Source: Nostoc sp. T09
Lineage (GTDB): Bacteria; Cyanobacteriota; Cyanobacteriia; Cyanobacteriales; Nostocaceae
Assembly (NCBI RefSeq): GCF_002154695.1
Contig: NZ_MTAV01000053.1
Location: 1 to 64,000, forward strand
Length of the DNA: 64,000 bases
Reading direction: 5' to 3'
Shown here: positions 17,811-30,986 of the stretch, piece by piece
Numbering within the stretch: the first letter of the stretch is position 1
Layout of the letters: the number at the start of each line of letters is the position of its first letter
The notes under the pieces: model-generated
The model's input: the letters and a program-made list of their open reading frames with translations, nothing else
Database searches by the model: none
Told to the model about the DNA's origin: nothing
Made by a program: the position numbers and the translations under genes

Positions 17811-18428
17811 ATGACTTATTCTACTGAAACCCACAACCTATCAAATATTTGGGCAGCTACTGCTGATTTGGCCACCCTGCGCTACAAGTTACTAGATTTA
17901 TTTTGTCAACTCGCTTATCAAGAGGGTGATTTTGTCCTTTCCTCCGGGTTACGTAGCTCTTATTACGTTAACAAGACACAGGTAACACTACATCCCCAAG
18001 GCGCTTTAGCTGTAGGACGTTTATTGTTTCCCTTATTGACTGCTGATATCCAGGCGGTAGCTGGTTTAACCCTAGGTGCTGACCCAATTGTGACCGCAGT
18101 AAGTGTGGTTTCTGTTTATGAAAACCGACCGATTCCAGCCCTAATTATTCGCAAAGAAGCCAAAGGTTATGGAACGAGGGCTTATATTGAAGGTCCTAGC
18201 TTGCCCGAAGGAGCAAAAATTGTAGTTTTAGAAGATGTAGTCACTACCGGGCAATCTGCTCTCAAAGCAGTTAACCGTCTACAAGAGGCAGGTTATACCG
18301 TAGATCAAGTAATTGCACTAGTAGACCGCCTGCAAGGAGGCGCAGAGTTATATCAGTCTGCTGGATTAAAGTTTGAAGCGTTGTTTTCGATTGAGGAGAT
18401 TCAAAAGCGGTATCGGGAAATTAAGTGA
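17811..18428 (+). CDS. pyrE: Orotate phosphoribosyltransferase
   Basis: A 205-residue type I phosphoribosyltransferase that makes OMP from orotate and PRPP in pyrimidine synthesis. The PRPP-binding motif VVLEDVVTTGQSAL (about 140-153) and the substrate region SSGLRSSYYVNKTQV (about 43-57) are present. The N-terminal extension of about 20 residues is common in cyanobacterial copies. The gene is convergent with thiC, about 86 bp apart at the stops, with a hairpin between them. Confidence 0.93.
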   Translation: MTYSTETHNLSNIWAATADLATLRYKLLDLFCQLAYQEGDFVLSSGLRSSYYVNKTQVTLHPQGALAVGRLLFPLLTADIQAVAGLTLGADPIVTAVSVVSVYENRPIPALIIRKEAKGYGTRAYIEGPSLPEGAKIVVLEDVVTTGQSALKAVNRLQEAGYTVDQVIALVDRLQGGAELYQSAGLKFEALFSIEEIQKRYREIK

Positions 18429-18443
18429 AGTATTTTAGGAAAC

Positions 18444-18482
18444 ACAGAGGTAAGCGCAGAGAATGCCTTTGGTTACCTCTGT
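18444..18482. terminator. Hairpin between convergent pyrE and thiC
   Basis: A perfect 10-bp stem, ACAGAGGTAA/TTACCTCTGT, with a 19-nt loop, between the two stop codons. No uninterrupted T run follows on either strand, so bidirectional termination is only a suggestion. Confidence 0.4.
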
Positions 18483-18514
18483 ATTCTTCTAGGTTTAAAA
18501 GGCAGGTCAGGTAA

Positions 18515-19984
<1,470 letters not shown>

Positions 19985-20605
19985 ATGGATGTAGATTGTA
20001 CCACCTTGCTTGTGGCTGGGAGCAAGGGGGTTAACAAATCCTGAGGTGAGCGGAGTTGTCGGTAACAGCCGTTTTTTCGGAATCTTGTAACTCATCCATC
20101 GACTGAAGTCGGGAGAATTTCGTATTAGTTATCACTAAAGGGTAATCAGTGACAAAAATAACATTAGAAAACTACCTTAAGCACCCAATTTAGTTTTTAT
20201 TTTGGTGGAAATATTCGACCGCTCGCCGATCCTCAGCTTTTCCTCATTTTTAATTGCTAGAAAAATACAGGTATACATTGAACCTACACAATATGCCCCG
20301 ACTATGGCGTCGGGGTTTTTTCTAATTGGTAAGAGATGCGATCGCACTCGTTCCACTCCTCAAATAAAAGCTGCTAACCACTAGGTAGTAGAGGGCGATC
20401 GCCTTTTTGAAACCTGACCCATGCCTGTTGTAAATTTGTTGGCTCAAGGTTCTTAGCATCGTAGACTAAAATTACATTAGTAAGCCAGCACGGGTATCTG
20501 TATAAGGTAAGGGAGTAGAGCAGGCAAGGAGGATAAAGGGAAAATAACTAATGAATCTTGACCCTTGTCTATTGCCTATTACCTTTTAACCCTTGACCTT
20601 GACCA
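19985..20605. other. Intergenic region between thiC leader and RluE-type gene
   Basis: About 620 bp. It contains the thiC promoter region near its left end, a free-standing terminator at 20296-20321 described separately, HIP1-like sites near 20338 and 20395, and a heptamer-like run near 20560-20605. No ORF is credible. Confidence 0.45.
20296..20321 (+). terminator. Free-standing intrinsic terminator
   Basis: A perfect 7-bp G/C-rich stem, CCCCGAC/GTCGGGG, with a 6-nt loop, followed directly by six T residues. The nearest plus-strand gene upstream is pyrE, almost 1.9 kb away, and thiC is on the other strand, so it does not end any recognised gene. It may end a short RNA; a TATACAT box about 25 bp upstream could be a -10. 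Confidence 0.65.
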
Positions 20606-21184
20606 ATGACTTCCAAGTATAGATATATTATTTTTTACAAACCTTATGGGGTTCTCAGCCAGTTTACGCAGGAAACACCCAAACACCGCACCCTGAAGGA
20701 CTATATTCCGGTGACTGAAGTCTATCCTGTAGGTCGTTTAGATTGGGATAGTGAAGGGTTACTACTGTTGACGAACAATGGACAACTGCAACATCGTCTT
20801 GCCAATCCTCGATTTGGGCATGAACGTACTTATTGGGTGCAGGTAGAACGAATTCCCGATGCAGATGCTATAAGTAAGTTGCAAACAGGTGTAAGAATTC
20901 AAGATTACCGTACTCGTCCAGCAAAGGTCCGCCTATTACCAGAAGAAGCACCTGTAGGCGATCGCAATCCACCTATTAGATTTCGGAAAAATGTGCCTAC
21001 TGCTTGGTTAGAAATTACTTTAACCGAAGGAAAAAATCGCCAGGTGCGACGGATGACGGCGGCTGTAGGATTTCCGACTCTACGATTGATCAGGGTAAGT
21101 ATCGCCCACTTACAATTACACGGTCTACAACCTGGTGAGTGGCGTGACCTCACTTCCGCTGAACTAGAAATGTTTTTAGGCTAA
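20606..21184 (+). CDS. rluE: rRNA large-subunit pseudouridine synthase, RluE type
   Basis: A 192-residue RsuA/RluB/E/F-family pseudouridine synthase. The catalytic Asp46 lies in [17 protein letters not shown] (43-59). The C-terminal motif NRQVRRM (about 145) is conserved. The protein lacks an N-terminal S4 domain and begins straight with the catalytic fold ([14 protein letters not shown]), the layout of RluE. The expected target is a uridine in 23S rRNA (U2457 in E. coli). The exact site here is inferred. Confidence 0.88.
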   Translation: MTSKYRYIIFYKPYGVLSQFTQETPKHRTLKDYIPVTEVYPVGRLDWDSEGLLLLTNNGQLQHRLANPRFGHERTYWVQVERIPDADAISKLQTGVRIQDYRTRPAKVRLLPEEAPVGDRNPPIRFRKNVPTAWLEITLTEGKNRQVRRMTAAVGFPTLRLIRVSIAHLQLHGLQPGEWRDLTSAELEMFLG

Positions 21185-21200
21185 GGTGCTAAAACCTTAG

Positions 21201-21557
21201 TGAATTAACCAAAAATCTCGTTATATATACTCGCTCAATTACTTATTAAATAAGTAAAATTGCTTATTCTTTTTTAAGAGATTACTTAGCAAGATTTTGC
21301 TGATTTCAATTAATTGCATCATGCAAATAACAGATTAGTTTTTACTCTTAAATTAAAAACCGTAATAATGTATTTTGCTAAACAGATTGTTCCACTAATT
21401 TGAACTAAAAATTCACAAATAGCAAAACAGCTATTATCTTTGTTACATAAGTTTTTATTTGCACCTTTGACAAAAATCAATTTAGAAGCAGTATAATAAT
21501 TTTTTTTTATTCCTGCCCTTGTCTATATCAGCCCTTGGGTGCAAGTTATTAACTCTT
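21201..21557. other. AT-rich intergenic region with palindromes
   Basis: About 360 bp upstream of the histidine kinase. It contains AATTACTTATT-A-AATAAGTAA (21238-21258), which may terminate rluE, and a 13-bp palindrome TTGCAT-C-ATGCAA (21314-21326) that could be an operator. A TATAAT at about 21492 is a candidate -10 for the kinase gene. Confidence 0.45.
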
Positions 21558-23288
21558 ATGAGCCGCAATCAGCAATCGATCTGGCATAAAACTCGCCAAA
21601 AACAAGATATCTTGTCTGCAACGCCTGCACGCTTGGAACTTGTGCCTGAACGAGTCTGCGATTTAGAACTTTGCACAGCAGAAACTCTACATCGTACCCA
21701 AGAGGAACTTAAGTTCTATCGTAGGCTATATGAAAATATTCCTTCTGTATATTTCAGTTTGGATACAACAGGAATAATTTTGTCTGTTAATCAGTTTGGT
21801 GCAAGCTGTCTTGGCTACACCGTAGAAGAGTTGATCGATAAGTCGGTTTTTAACTTATTTGAACACTCAGACAAACAAAGATTAGTTGATGTATTTAGAG
21901 AATTATTAAAGAGTTCATCTAATAGTGAAATTGCCAATTGGGAATTTCGTTTAGGTTGTCCCGCCAGTAAGATTTTATGGGTAAAAGTTGTGGCACGGTT
22001 CTTACCTGACGGCGGTGAAAACTATCTTGCCGATGCTAACTTAATTGATAAATGTCCTCAAAAGAATCCACAGATTCTCATGGTTTTAGAAGACATTACT
22101 GCTCACAAACAGGCGGAAGATGTTTTACGAGAAAGCGAACAACGCTTTCAGTCTATGGCTAATACCGCACCAGTAATGTTATGGATGGCAGAATGTGATG
22201 GACTGTTTACGTTTTTTAATCAATCTTGGATAAAGTTTACTGGACGTAGTATGGAGCAGCAGCAAGGGTTAGGCTGGCTGGAAGGCGTACATCCACAAGA
22301 CCAAGAATTTTGCCAAGAAATCTATGATTCTGCCTTTCATGCTAGAGGCAAATTTGAGATGGAATATCGGCTTAAGCGTCATGATGGCGAATATCGTTGG
22401 ATTTTAGATACTGGTGTTCCTAGATTTACGCCCAATGGCAAATTTGTTGGTTACATTGGATGCTGCATAGATATTACAGAGCGTAAATTAGCAGAAGTTG
22501 GCTTAAAACATAGCCAAGAAGCTGTGCAGGCGCAATTAGAGGAGATGGAAAGCTTAAATCGCCTCAAAGATGAATTTCTTAGTACAGTTTCCCACGAACT
22601 ACGCACGCCCCTAACTAATATGAAAATGGCGATTCAAATGCTGGGAATCGCACTAAATCAAGAACAAAACTTTTTGTTAGAAATGACAAAGCCACAAGCA
22701 GAACGCTCGAAAGCATCTCGCTATTATGAAATTTTAGATAATGAGTGCGATCGCGAAATTAATTTAATTAGTAACTTCTTAGATTTGCAAAGGTTGGATA
22801 CAGGTGCGAAGCCTTTAGTACTAGAATCTATTCAAGTACAGCAATGGCTGTGGCGAGTAGTAGAACTCTTTAAGGCACGCAATCGTAACTCTTGTCAGCA
22901 GAAGTTGCGCCTCAGTGTAGCAGCTAATCTTCCCTTACTAGCGTGCGATCCATTCAGCCTTGAGCGCATTTTAATAGAACTGCTTACCAATGCTTGTAAG
23001 TTCAGCCCCCCAGATGCAGAAATCACTATTTCTGCTCAATTAAAATCTCACAATATCCAATTTCAAGTGATCAATTCTGGTGTAGAAATTTCTAGCTCTG
23101 AATTACTGCGTATTTTCGATAAATTTTATCGCATTCCTAGTAACGACCCCTGGAAACAAGGTGGTACAGGATTAGGTTTAGCATTAGTAAAGAAACTCAC
23201 CAAGCATTTAGGAGGAACAATCGAGGTTGAAAGTGGGTCAAACCTTACCTGTTTTGCTATCCAACTCCCACTGAGTAGTGAGGTGTGA
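21558..23288 (+). CDS. PAS-domain sensor histidine kinase
   Basis: The ATG at 21558 gives 576 residues. A TTG at 21519 would add 13 and is less likely. There are no membrane segments, so this is a cytoplasmic sensor. Two PAS folds are visible: the first around residues 50-175 (NIPSVYFSLDTTGIILSVNQ) and the second around 195-310 with its PAC tail. The HisKA dimerisation helix carries the phospho-acceptor His346 in STVSHELRTPL. The ATPase domain has the N-box ELLTNACKFS and the G-box GGTGLGLALVKKL. No response regulator gene is adjacent, so it is an orphan kinase whose signal and partner are unknown. Confidence 0.88.
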   Translation: MSRNQQSIWHKTRQKQDILSATPARLELVPERVCDLELCTAETLHRTQEELKFYRRLYENIPSVYFSLDTTGIILSVNQFGASCLGYTVEELIDKSVFNLFEHSDKQRLVDVFRELLKSSSNSEIANWEFRLGCPASKILWVKVVARFLPDGGENYLADANLIDKCPQKNPQILMVLEDITAHKQAEDVLRESEQRFQSMANTAPVMLWMAECDGLFTFFNQSWIKFTGRSMEQQQGLGWLEGVHPQDQEFCQEIYDSAFHARGKFEMEYRLKRHDGEYRWILDTGVPRFTPNGKFVGYIGCCIDITERKLAEVGLKHSQEAVQAQLEEMESLNRLKDEFLSTVSHELRTPLTNMKMAIQMLGIALNQEQNFLLEMTKPQAERSKASRYYEILDNECDREINLISNFLDLQRLDTGAKPLVLESIQVQQWLWRVVELFKARNRNSCQQKLRLSVAANLPLLACDPFSLERILIELLTNACKFSPPDAEITISAQLKSHNIQFQVINSGVEISSSELLRIFDKFYRIPSNDPWKQGGTGLGLALVKKLTKHLGGTIEVESGSNLTCFAIQLPLSSEV

Positions 23289-23641
23289 ACGAAATTCAAC
23301 AAGAGTCAAGGGTCAAAAGTTAATTAGATGAGTTAATTTTGAATTTTGAATTATTTGTCTCCTTTAACCCCTATGCTTCTCTGCTGCCTAAGGTCTTAAT
23401 CATAAGTCCTTAACTAAACACGATATACTTTTACTCTGCCACTCCTTTCCTTTTGGAAAAATTGGCTTGCCGATATCTGAAATATTTAGCTAATATGCGT
23501 CACAATTAATACTGCCACCAAAATTCACCAATGAAACCACAATTTTTTATTAAGTCTACTGTAGGCAGGGGTAGACAGTTGTGGCACTTTGGATCTTTGA
23601 TGGCTAGAAGCACCTTGGAACGGGAATGAGGAACTTCCACT
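23289..23641. other. Intergenic region upstream of PP2C gene
   Basis: 353 bp without an ORF. It starts with heptamer-like repeats (23300-23360). A GC-richer block at about 23565-23640, directly before the start codon, may be a structured leader. GAGGAA (about 23626) is the likely ribosome-binding site. Confidence 0.4.
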
Positions 23642-25642
23642 ATGCTGATTTGCCCTCAGTGTAAATTTGAAAACTCTAATACTAATAAATTCTGCCAAAA
23701 CTGTGGTGCATCCCTGACCCAGAAGGTCTGTCCTGAATGCAGTACCTCCGTACCTCTAAACGCACAAAGTTGTCCTAACTGTGGCACAGACTGCGGAACA
23801 GTGTGGTGGGCAATTATTGGCAAACAAGCTACTGGAAGCCGGGAAATAGGAACTGGAGGCGATGGGGAAAATGAGGAAGCAGGAAAAGATGAGGAAGCAA
23901 TACCTTCTCTATCTCCTATGCCTATTAGCTCCCAGCTGATAGTAGGCTCTTATTTAGACCAAGAGCAACGCTATCAATTATTAGAGCCGCTACCAAGCTT
24001 AGAAGAACTTGCCGCTAATACTGAGGTTTGTATTAAAGTTTTAGACTGCCAACCATATCAAATCTCACCTCTGGAGGCAATATTAGAAAATTGCCAAAAG
24101 GGGCTAGTAACAACATCAGTGGAAGCAAGTAGAATTCCCCAACTTGCTAAACCTTATATTGCCTTACAACCACAGGGACATCCAGGGATACCGCCAATCC
24201 ATGATGCATGGCAACAAGGCGATCTACAGGTCGTACTCATTCAAGACCGCTCGAATTGGCCGCGTTTACTTGATCTGTGGCAGCAAAACGCAACAAGTTC
24301 ATTGAAAATTTTACACTGGTGCTATCAGATGACCCAGTTGTGGGGAGTTCTAGAACCAGTAAATTGTTGTCAAAGTCTTTTGGATTTGTCGAATTTGCTA
24401 TTGGATGAAGATCAAACACTGACCTTAGGACGCTTATATTCAGAACCATTTAATAAACAGTCTGTTGCCGATTTACCAGCAGATTTGGCAGATCAAACAT
24501 CTGCTGAACAAAAGCAGTCTTTAACAATTAAAGCCTTAGGGCGGGTTTGGCAGTCCCTATTTAGACAGTCTCAACGCACTCAATTTGGTTCTATAGTCCA
24601 GATGTTAGGAGATTTGGAACTAGGTAAGATTGAAACGATCGCACAATTGCGATCGCGTTTGGAAGAAATGTCTAGCGAAATAGTAGCACCCACAATAGAA
24701 GCTTTTTCTCCAACAGAGGAGCAGTACACCACTGCACCAACTATGCTGCAATTCGATGAGCCAGAAGATTTCAACTTCAAAAATGATGATATGCCAACGG
24801 TGGTCCTGCCAATGCAGCTCAGTAGCCTGCAAGAGACAGGACATACTGATGTGGGTCGTCAACGTCATCATAATGAAGACTACTTTGGCATTGAAACCAA
24901 CATTAACAAACTAGAGTTACCTAAAACTAGAGTTCTACAAGCGCGTGGTTTATATATTCTCTGCGACGGTATGGGGGGACATGCTGGCGGCGAAGTAGCT
25001 AGCGAGTTAGCAGTCAACACTCTGCGGCAATACTTTCAAGAAAATTGGCTTGGCAACCAACTGCCAACAGAAGACAGCATCCGTGAAGCAGTATATCTAG
25101 CAAATCAGGCAATTTACGATCTCAATCAAAAAGATGCGCGTTCTGGTGTCGGGCGCATGGGTACTACCCTAGTTATGCTCTTAATTCAGGACAGCCACGC
25201 CGCAGTTGCTCATGTGGGAGATAGCCGCCTCTATTGTTTAACTCATAAGCGAGGATTGGAACAAATCACAGTCGATCACGAAGTCGGTCAACGAGAAATT
25301 ACTAGAGGAGTAGAAGCCAGCATCGCTTATGCTCGTCCTGATGCTTACCAACTTACCCAAGCTTTAGGACCACGTGACGAAAACTCAATTAATCCTGATG
25401 TAGAGTTTTTCGAGATTAATGAAGATACTCTTTTTGTACTGGTCTCGGACGGTTTATCGGATAATGATTTACTAGAAAGCCATTGGCAGACTCACTTACT
25501 GCCTTTGCTTGGCTCTGGTACTAACCTAGAAGCCGGAGTCACAGACTTAATTGATTTGGCAAACCAATACAATGGTCATGACAATATTACTGCTATCTTG
25601 ATTCGAGCAAAAGTGCGTCCAAATCTGGACAGTCAAAGATAA
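23642..25642 (+). CDS. Zinc-ribbon PP2C-type Ser/Thr phosphatase
   Basis: A 666-residue protein. The N-terminus has two zinc ribbons: Cys4/Cys7/Cys18/Cys21 and Cys30/Cys33/Cys44/Cys47. A middle region of about 340 residues has weak resemblance to a degenerate protein-kinase-like fold but no catalytic motifs. The C-terminal PP2C domain runs from about 398 to 660 and carries the metal-binding motifs RQRHHNEDYFGI, DGMGGHAGGE (about 441-450), VAHVGDSRLY and LVSDGLSDN. It should dephosphorylate Ser/Thr in the cytoplasm. An FHA-kinase gene starts 93 bp downstream on the same strand, suggesting an antagonistic pair. Confidence 0.9.
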   Translation: MLICPQCKFENSNTNKFCQNCGASLTQKVCPECSTSVPLNAQSCPNCGTDCGTVWWAIIGKQATGSREIGTGGDGENEEAGKDEEAIPSLSPMPISSQLIVGSYLDQEQRYQLLEPLPSLEELAANTEVCIKVLDCQPYQISPLEAILENCQKGLVTTSVEASRIPQLAKPYIALQPQGHPGIPPIHDAWQQGDLQVVLIQDRSNWPRLLDLWQQNATSSLKILHWCYQMTQLWGVLEPVNCCQSLLDLSNLLLDEDQTLTLGRLYSEPFNKQSVADLPADLADQTSAEQKQSLTIKALGRVWQSLFRQSQRTQFGSIVQMLGDLELGKIETIAQLRSRLEEMSSEIVAPTIEAFSPTEEQYTTAPTMLQFDEPEDFNFKNDDMPTVVLPMQLSSLQETGHTDVGRQRHHNEDYFGIETNINKLELPKTRVLQARGLYILCDGMGGHAGGEVASELAVNTLRQYFQENWLGNQLPTEDSIREAVYLANQAIYDLNQKDARSGVGRMGTTLVMLLIQDSHAAVAHVGDSRLYCLTHKRGLEQITVDHEVGQREITRGVEASIAYARPDAYQLTQALGPRDENSINPDVEFFEINEDTLFVLVSDGLSDNDLLESHWQTHLLPLLGSGTNLEAGVTDLIDLANQYNGHDNITAILIRAKVRPNLDSQR

Positions 25643-25735
25643 ATGGGGACTAAGGATTAGGGGCTAGAGAATAGTTTTCTAATACCCAATACCCTATCTC
25701 AATTTCTTAATCCTTTCACATTATTAGTTTGTATT

Positions 25736-26986
25736 GTGGTTACTCTGACTCTGCTAGAACCGCAACAAAAAACACCACTCAAGCAATGGTATTTTGAAAA
25801 CTCCACCGCGATTAAGATTGGACGAGCGGTGGATAATCATGTTGTGTTAAATGATAGTTTGGTTTCTCGCTATCATTTAGAACTTAAACAAGTCAATTCT
25901 GCCAAAAATGGCAGTTTGTGGCAGGTAATTAGTCATGGTACAAATGGCACTTTCCTCAACGGCGTCCTTGTAACTCAGAGCCAACTGCCAGATAATTCCC
26001 TGCTGCAACTAGCACAGGGAGGCCCAATCATAAAATTTCAAATTCAAGAGGTAACAGCACCAGAGTCTTGGTTGCGGCAAAAAGACATTCCAGGCTCAAT
26101 GGAAAAAACCTCTGCGCCTGTATCTTCTACCTGTACTCATGAAGGGAACTCTCCCAAAAATCTGTTTTGCATCCATTGTGGCCAACCTCTGTCAGTGCAA
26201 AAGACGATTCACCAGTATCAAGTTTTGCGAACTTTGGGGCAAGGAGGCATGGGTACTACCTATCTTGCTTGGGATGCAGCAGGTGTGATTGCGGGGCACC
26301 CACAACTGCTGGTGTTAAAACAGATGAATGCCGATATGGCGAAAATTGCCAAGGCGCAGGAATTATTTGAACGGGAGGCGCACACTCTCAAATCCCTTAA
26401 CCATCTTGGAATTCCTAAATATTACGACTTTTTTGTTGAAGGTGGCAAAAAATACTTGGCTATGGAATTAGTCCACGGTCAAGATTTAGAAAAACGTATA
26501 TATACTACAGGTCCAGTAATACCAAGCCAGGCGATCGCCTGGATGATCCAAACCTGCGATATTTTAGATTATCTCCACAGCCAGCAACCACCATTGATTC
26601 ATCGGGATATTAAACCCGCTAACCTGATGGTGCGAAATTCTAATAATCAGATAGTGGTACTCGATTTTGGTGCAGTTAAGGAAATTGGTACGGCACCTGG
26701 CACTCGCATTGGCGCTGAGGGTTACTGCGCTCCTGAACAAGAACGAGGACAACCCCTCACCCAATCTGATTTATATGCCATTGGCCCAACCTTAATTTTT
26801 TTACTGACAGGTGAAAACCCTTTCAAGTTTTACCATCAACGAGGGCGGCATTTTCGGTTTGATGTAGCTAGCATCCCAACAATTACTCCCAAATTAAGAG
26901 AGATTATTGACCGCGTTACAGAGCCATTGCCACGCGATCGCTATCAGACTGCTAAAGAACTAGCTACGGCACTAGCTACTTGCTAA
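25736..26986 (+). CDS. FHA domain-Ser/Thr protein kinase fusion
   Basis: The start is GTG at 25736. The protein has 416 residues. The N-terminal FHA domain (about 20-100) shows IGRAVDNHVVL and SRYHLEL, the phosphothreonine-binding signature. A zinc-ribbon-like knuckle follows (about 134-156, with CIHCGQPL). The kinase domain covers about 160-415 with the glycine loop LGQGGMGTTYLAWD, the catalytic HRDIKPANLM (Asp291) and the metal-binding Asp in LDFGAVKE, a DFG motif. There is no membrane segment. The zinc knuckle resembles those in the upstream PP2C protein, which supports a common complex. The substrates are unknown. Confidence 0.92.
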   Translation: MVTLTLLEPQQKTPLKQWYFENSTAIKIGRAVDNHVVLNDSLVSRYHLELKQVNSAKNGSLWQVISHGTNGTFLNGVLVTQSQLPDNSLLQLAQGGPIIKFQIQEVTAPESWLRQKDIPGSMEKTSAPVSSTCTHEGNSPKNLFCIHCGQPLSVQKTIHQYQVLRTLGQGGMGTTYLAWDAAGVIAGHPQLLVLKQMNADMAKIAKAQELFEREAHTLKSLNHLGIPKYYDFFVEGGKKYLAMELVHGQDLEKRIYTTGPVIPSQAIAWMIQTCDILDYLHSQQPPLIHRDIKPANLMVRNSNNQIVVLDFGAVKEIGTAPGTRIGAEGYCAPEQERGQPLTQSDLYAIGPTLIFLLTGENPFKFYHQRGRHFRFDVASIPTITPKLREIIDRVTEPLPRDRYQTAKELATALATC

Positions 26987-27039
26987 TGAAGGAACAAGGC
27001 AAGTGTGAAGGCTGAAAAATTTTATCCCAGCCTGCGGCA

Positions 27040-27150
27040 AGCCCTTTGGCTTGGTGCAGTCGCTCATGGGGAGCCACTGCGTTGCGCGGGTTGCCCGCGT
27101 TGAAGCAAGCGGCGTAGAAACCCCAAAACCGCGCTGCTTCACCGCTCCGT
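27040..27150. repeat. Dispersed repeat with GCGCGGGTTGCCCGCG palindrome
   Basis: A GC-rich intergenic block made of short inverted repeats: AAGCC...GGCTT, GCCACTGCG and the palindrome GCGCGGGTTGCCCGCG. It sits between convergent genes. It is similar in style to the blocks at 15930 and 52458 and to dispersed repeats of Nostoc-type genomes. Confidence 0.5.
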
Positions 27151-27168
27151 GTCTACATACTTCACAGT

Positions 27169-27387
27169 TTACTCTTCGTCCCAAGCTTCCACTGCTAACA
27201 ATTCACTGATTGGATCTTGCATAGTAAAGCCAAAATCTAACAGTTCTTGTTTCCAGTGCTGCCATTCATTACCATAGAGCAAAGCAATTTTCCAAATGCT
27301 ATCGCTAGGCTTGATAATATTGGATTCTACGAGTGATTGCACGTTACGCTGCAATTTCACCATTGGGTGAATTACTTGCTGAGTCAT
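27169..27387 (-). CDS. DUF4327-like small cyanobacterial protein
   Basis: A 72-residue acidic soluble protein. The pattern HPMVKLQRNVQSLVES, then SDSIWKIALLYGNEW and a C-terminal DPISELLAVEAWDEE fits the cyanobacterial DUF4327 family by memory. It has no cysteines, signal peptide or membrane helix. The function is unknown. It stands alone, separated from its neighbours by repeat DNA and by a long intergenic region. Confidence 0.75.
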   Translation of the reverse strand: MTQQVIHPMVKLQRNVQSLVESNIIKPSDSIWKIALLYGNEWQHWKQELLDFGFTMQDPISELLAVEAWDEE

Positions 27388-28310
27388 AAACTCGATTCAA
27401 TTCAGATTTTGTTTAGTAAATACTTAATCAAAACTGCTTTCCGTTTTGCAAATGTTACCGATGCGTAGAGCGTTGTAATTTTGGCAAAGCTAGTCTTAAC
27501 TTTTTAACTATACCATAACTAACTCTACTAAGTTGTTGGTAATTCGGTTTTGTACGGTAATTACCACCACAAAACACTAATTCCATCGAACACTGATCAT
27601 AGACACCAAAATCAAAGTTAGCCGTCCCCTATAGATGCATCTATAGCCAGGGTAGGCACGACTATTAAACTTGTATTTGTTTTAGTCAACGGAATATGTG
27701 CAGATTGCGAAAACCCTTTATAATAAGGGCATTTGGGAAGTTTTGTAAGTTAACGGTTTAATTATTTACCGTATTGAATCTTATATAGAATATCGCAAAC
27801 ATCTGAAACTAAACAATCTGCTTGCAAATCTTTATATAAATTTCATATTAACATTTAAGAGTTATTTTCTATGGTGTTTAATTTTACGTCTAGCTCTGAA
27901 ATAAAAATAGTGCTTTAGGTAGATGAAGATATACAAAATATCACTTCGTTACTCAATTAAATTACTTTGTTCGCGAATTAGTTTTCTTTAATATTTTTGA
28001 CTTTAGCAGTTAAGTTTATGACGGGTAAAAACTGCCAGAGCAGCGTAGCCAACTTCGCAGCTTACTCCCTGCTCTGCTTGGCTATATGGATCAACCTGAA
28101 AGTGAACCGAGATTACCTCAGGCGATCGCCGCTTACAATCATGGGTGCTGTACTCGCATCCCATGAAACCTCACCCAGCCTTCAGAGCCAGCTTTTGAAT
28201 TTTGTGTAAAATATTTCTCCATAAAATGATAGTTCCTGTGAAGGAGTGGGTATCCTCCTGTTAGGAGGATAGCTAGTACCTCAGTATTTACCACAGCATC
28301 TACATAAAGT
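27388..28310. other. Long intergenic region with palindromes
   Basis: About 920 bp. It contains an 18-bp perfect palindrome CTATAGATGCATCTATAG (27629-27646), a small hairpin CCCTT-TATAAT-AAGGG (about 27713-27728), a repeat-like block near 28040-28080 and a hairpin at 28251-28271. One short open frame in it has no codon pattern or motif to support it. No tRNA or known riboswitch is seen. Confidence 0.5.
28251..28271 (+). promoter_or_regulatory. Leader hairpin enclosing a GGAGG sequence
   Basis: A perfect 8-bp stem TATCCTCC/GGAGGATA with a 5-nt loop, 40 nt before the start of the TPR-like gene. The GGAGG in the 3' arm resembles a ribosome-binding site but is too far from the annotated ATG to serve it. 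It is probably a leader-RNA structure; the role is unknown. Confidence 0.4.
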
Positions 28311-28730
28311 ATGGGTTCAAGTGAAGAATACTTCGATATCCGCCGCAAGCAGATTGCGCGGCGACAAAAGATTTTAACAATAGTGTCAATTGTATCATTC
28401 TTCGGTTCCATGGCCTTTTCAGCGATTCCGGTGATACAACAGGCTATTCAGCCACCTAAGGCAGTAGTTGCATCTCCAGAGAATTCATTAGAAAAACAGG
28501 CAAAAGGTTTGGAGATGGTTTTACAACGAGAACCAGAGAACCAAGTAGCCTTGGAGGGGTTGGTAAACGTGCAGCTACAGTTGAAAGATACTCAGGGTGC
28601 GATTCAACCTTTAGAAAAGTTAGTGAAGTTACGCCCTGAACGCCAAGAGTACAAAGCTCTGTTAGAGCGTTTGAAAAAAGAACAAAGCAAGAGCAATTCC
28701 CAGACAAATAATCAGCCCAAGCCTAATTAA
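28311..28730 (+). CDS. TPR-like membrane-anchored small protein
   Basis: A 139-residue protein. A basic N-terminus ([10 protein letters not shown]) is followed by one hydrophobic segment (about 21-45, [20 protein letters not shown]), then a linker and two tetratricopeptide-like helices (about 60-125, with [10 protein letters not shown] and [11 protein letters not shown]). The Lys/Gln/Asn-rich C-terminal tail is probably disordered. The orientation rule predicts that the N-terminus is inside and the TPR part outside. The protein probably mediates protein contacts in the thylakoid or cytoplasmic membrane. It lies 85 bp before the nonulosonate operon but is unlikely to belong to it by function. 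Confidence 0.7.
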   Translation: MGSSEEYFDIRRKQIARRQKILTIVSIVSFFGSMAFSAIPVIQQAIQPPKAVVASPENSLEKQAKGLEMVLQREPENQVALEGLVNVQLQLKDTQGAIQPLEKLVKLRPERQEYKALLERLKKEQSKSNSQTNNQPKPN

Positions 28731-28809
28731 TAGTCTTTGCTCAAGCATTGTATGAACAATTTTCTTCAAACACTTTTGGCAAAGATTTAATTTTTAGATT
28801 ACTAAGTAA

Positions 28810-30982
<2,173 letters not shown>

Positions 30983-30986
<4 letters not shown>

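Noticed and set aside
27997-28209. Open frame of 70 codons in the intergenic region
   Set aside because: It crosses repeat-like DNA, has no ribosome-binding site and its translation shows no domain or conserved pattern.
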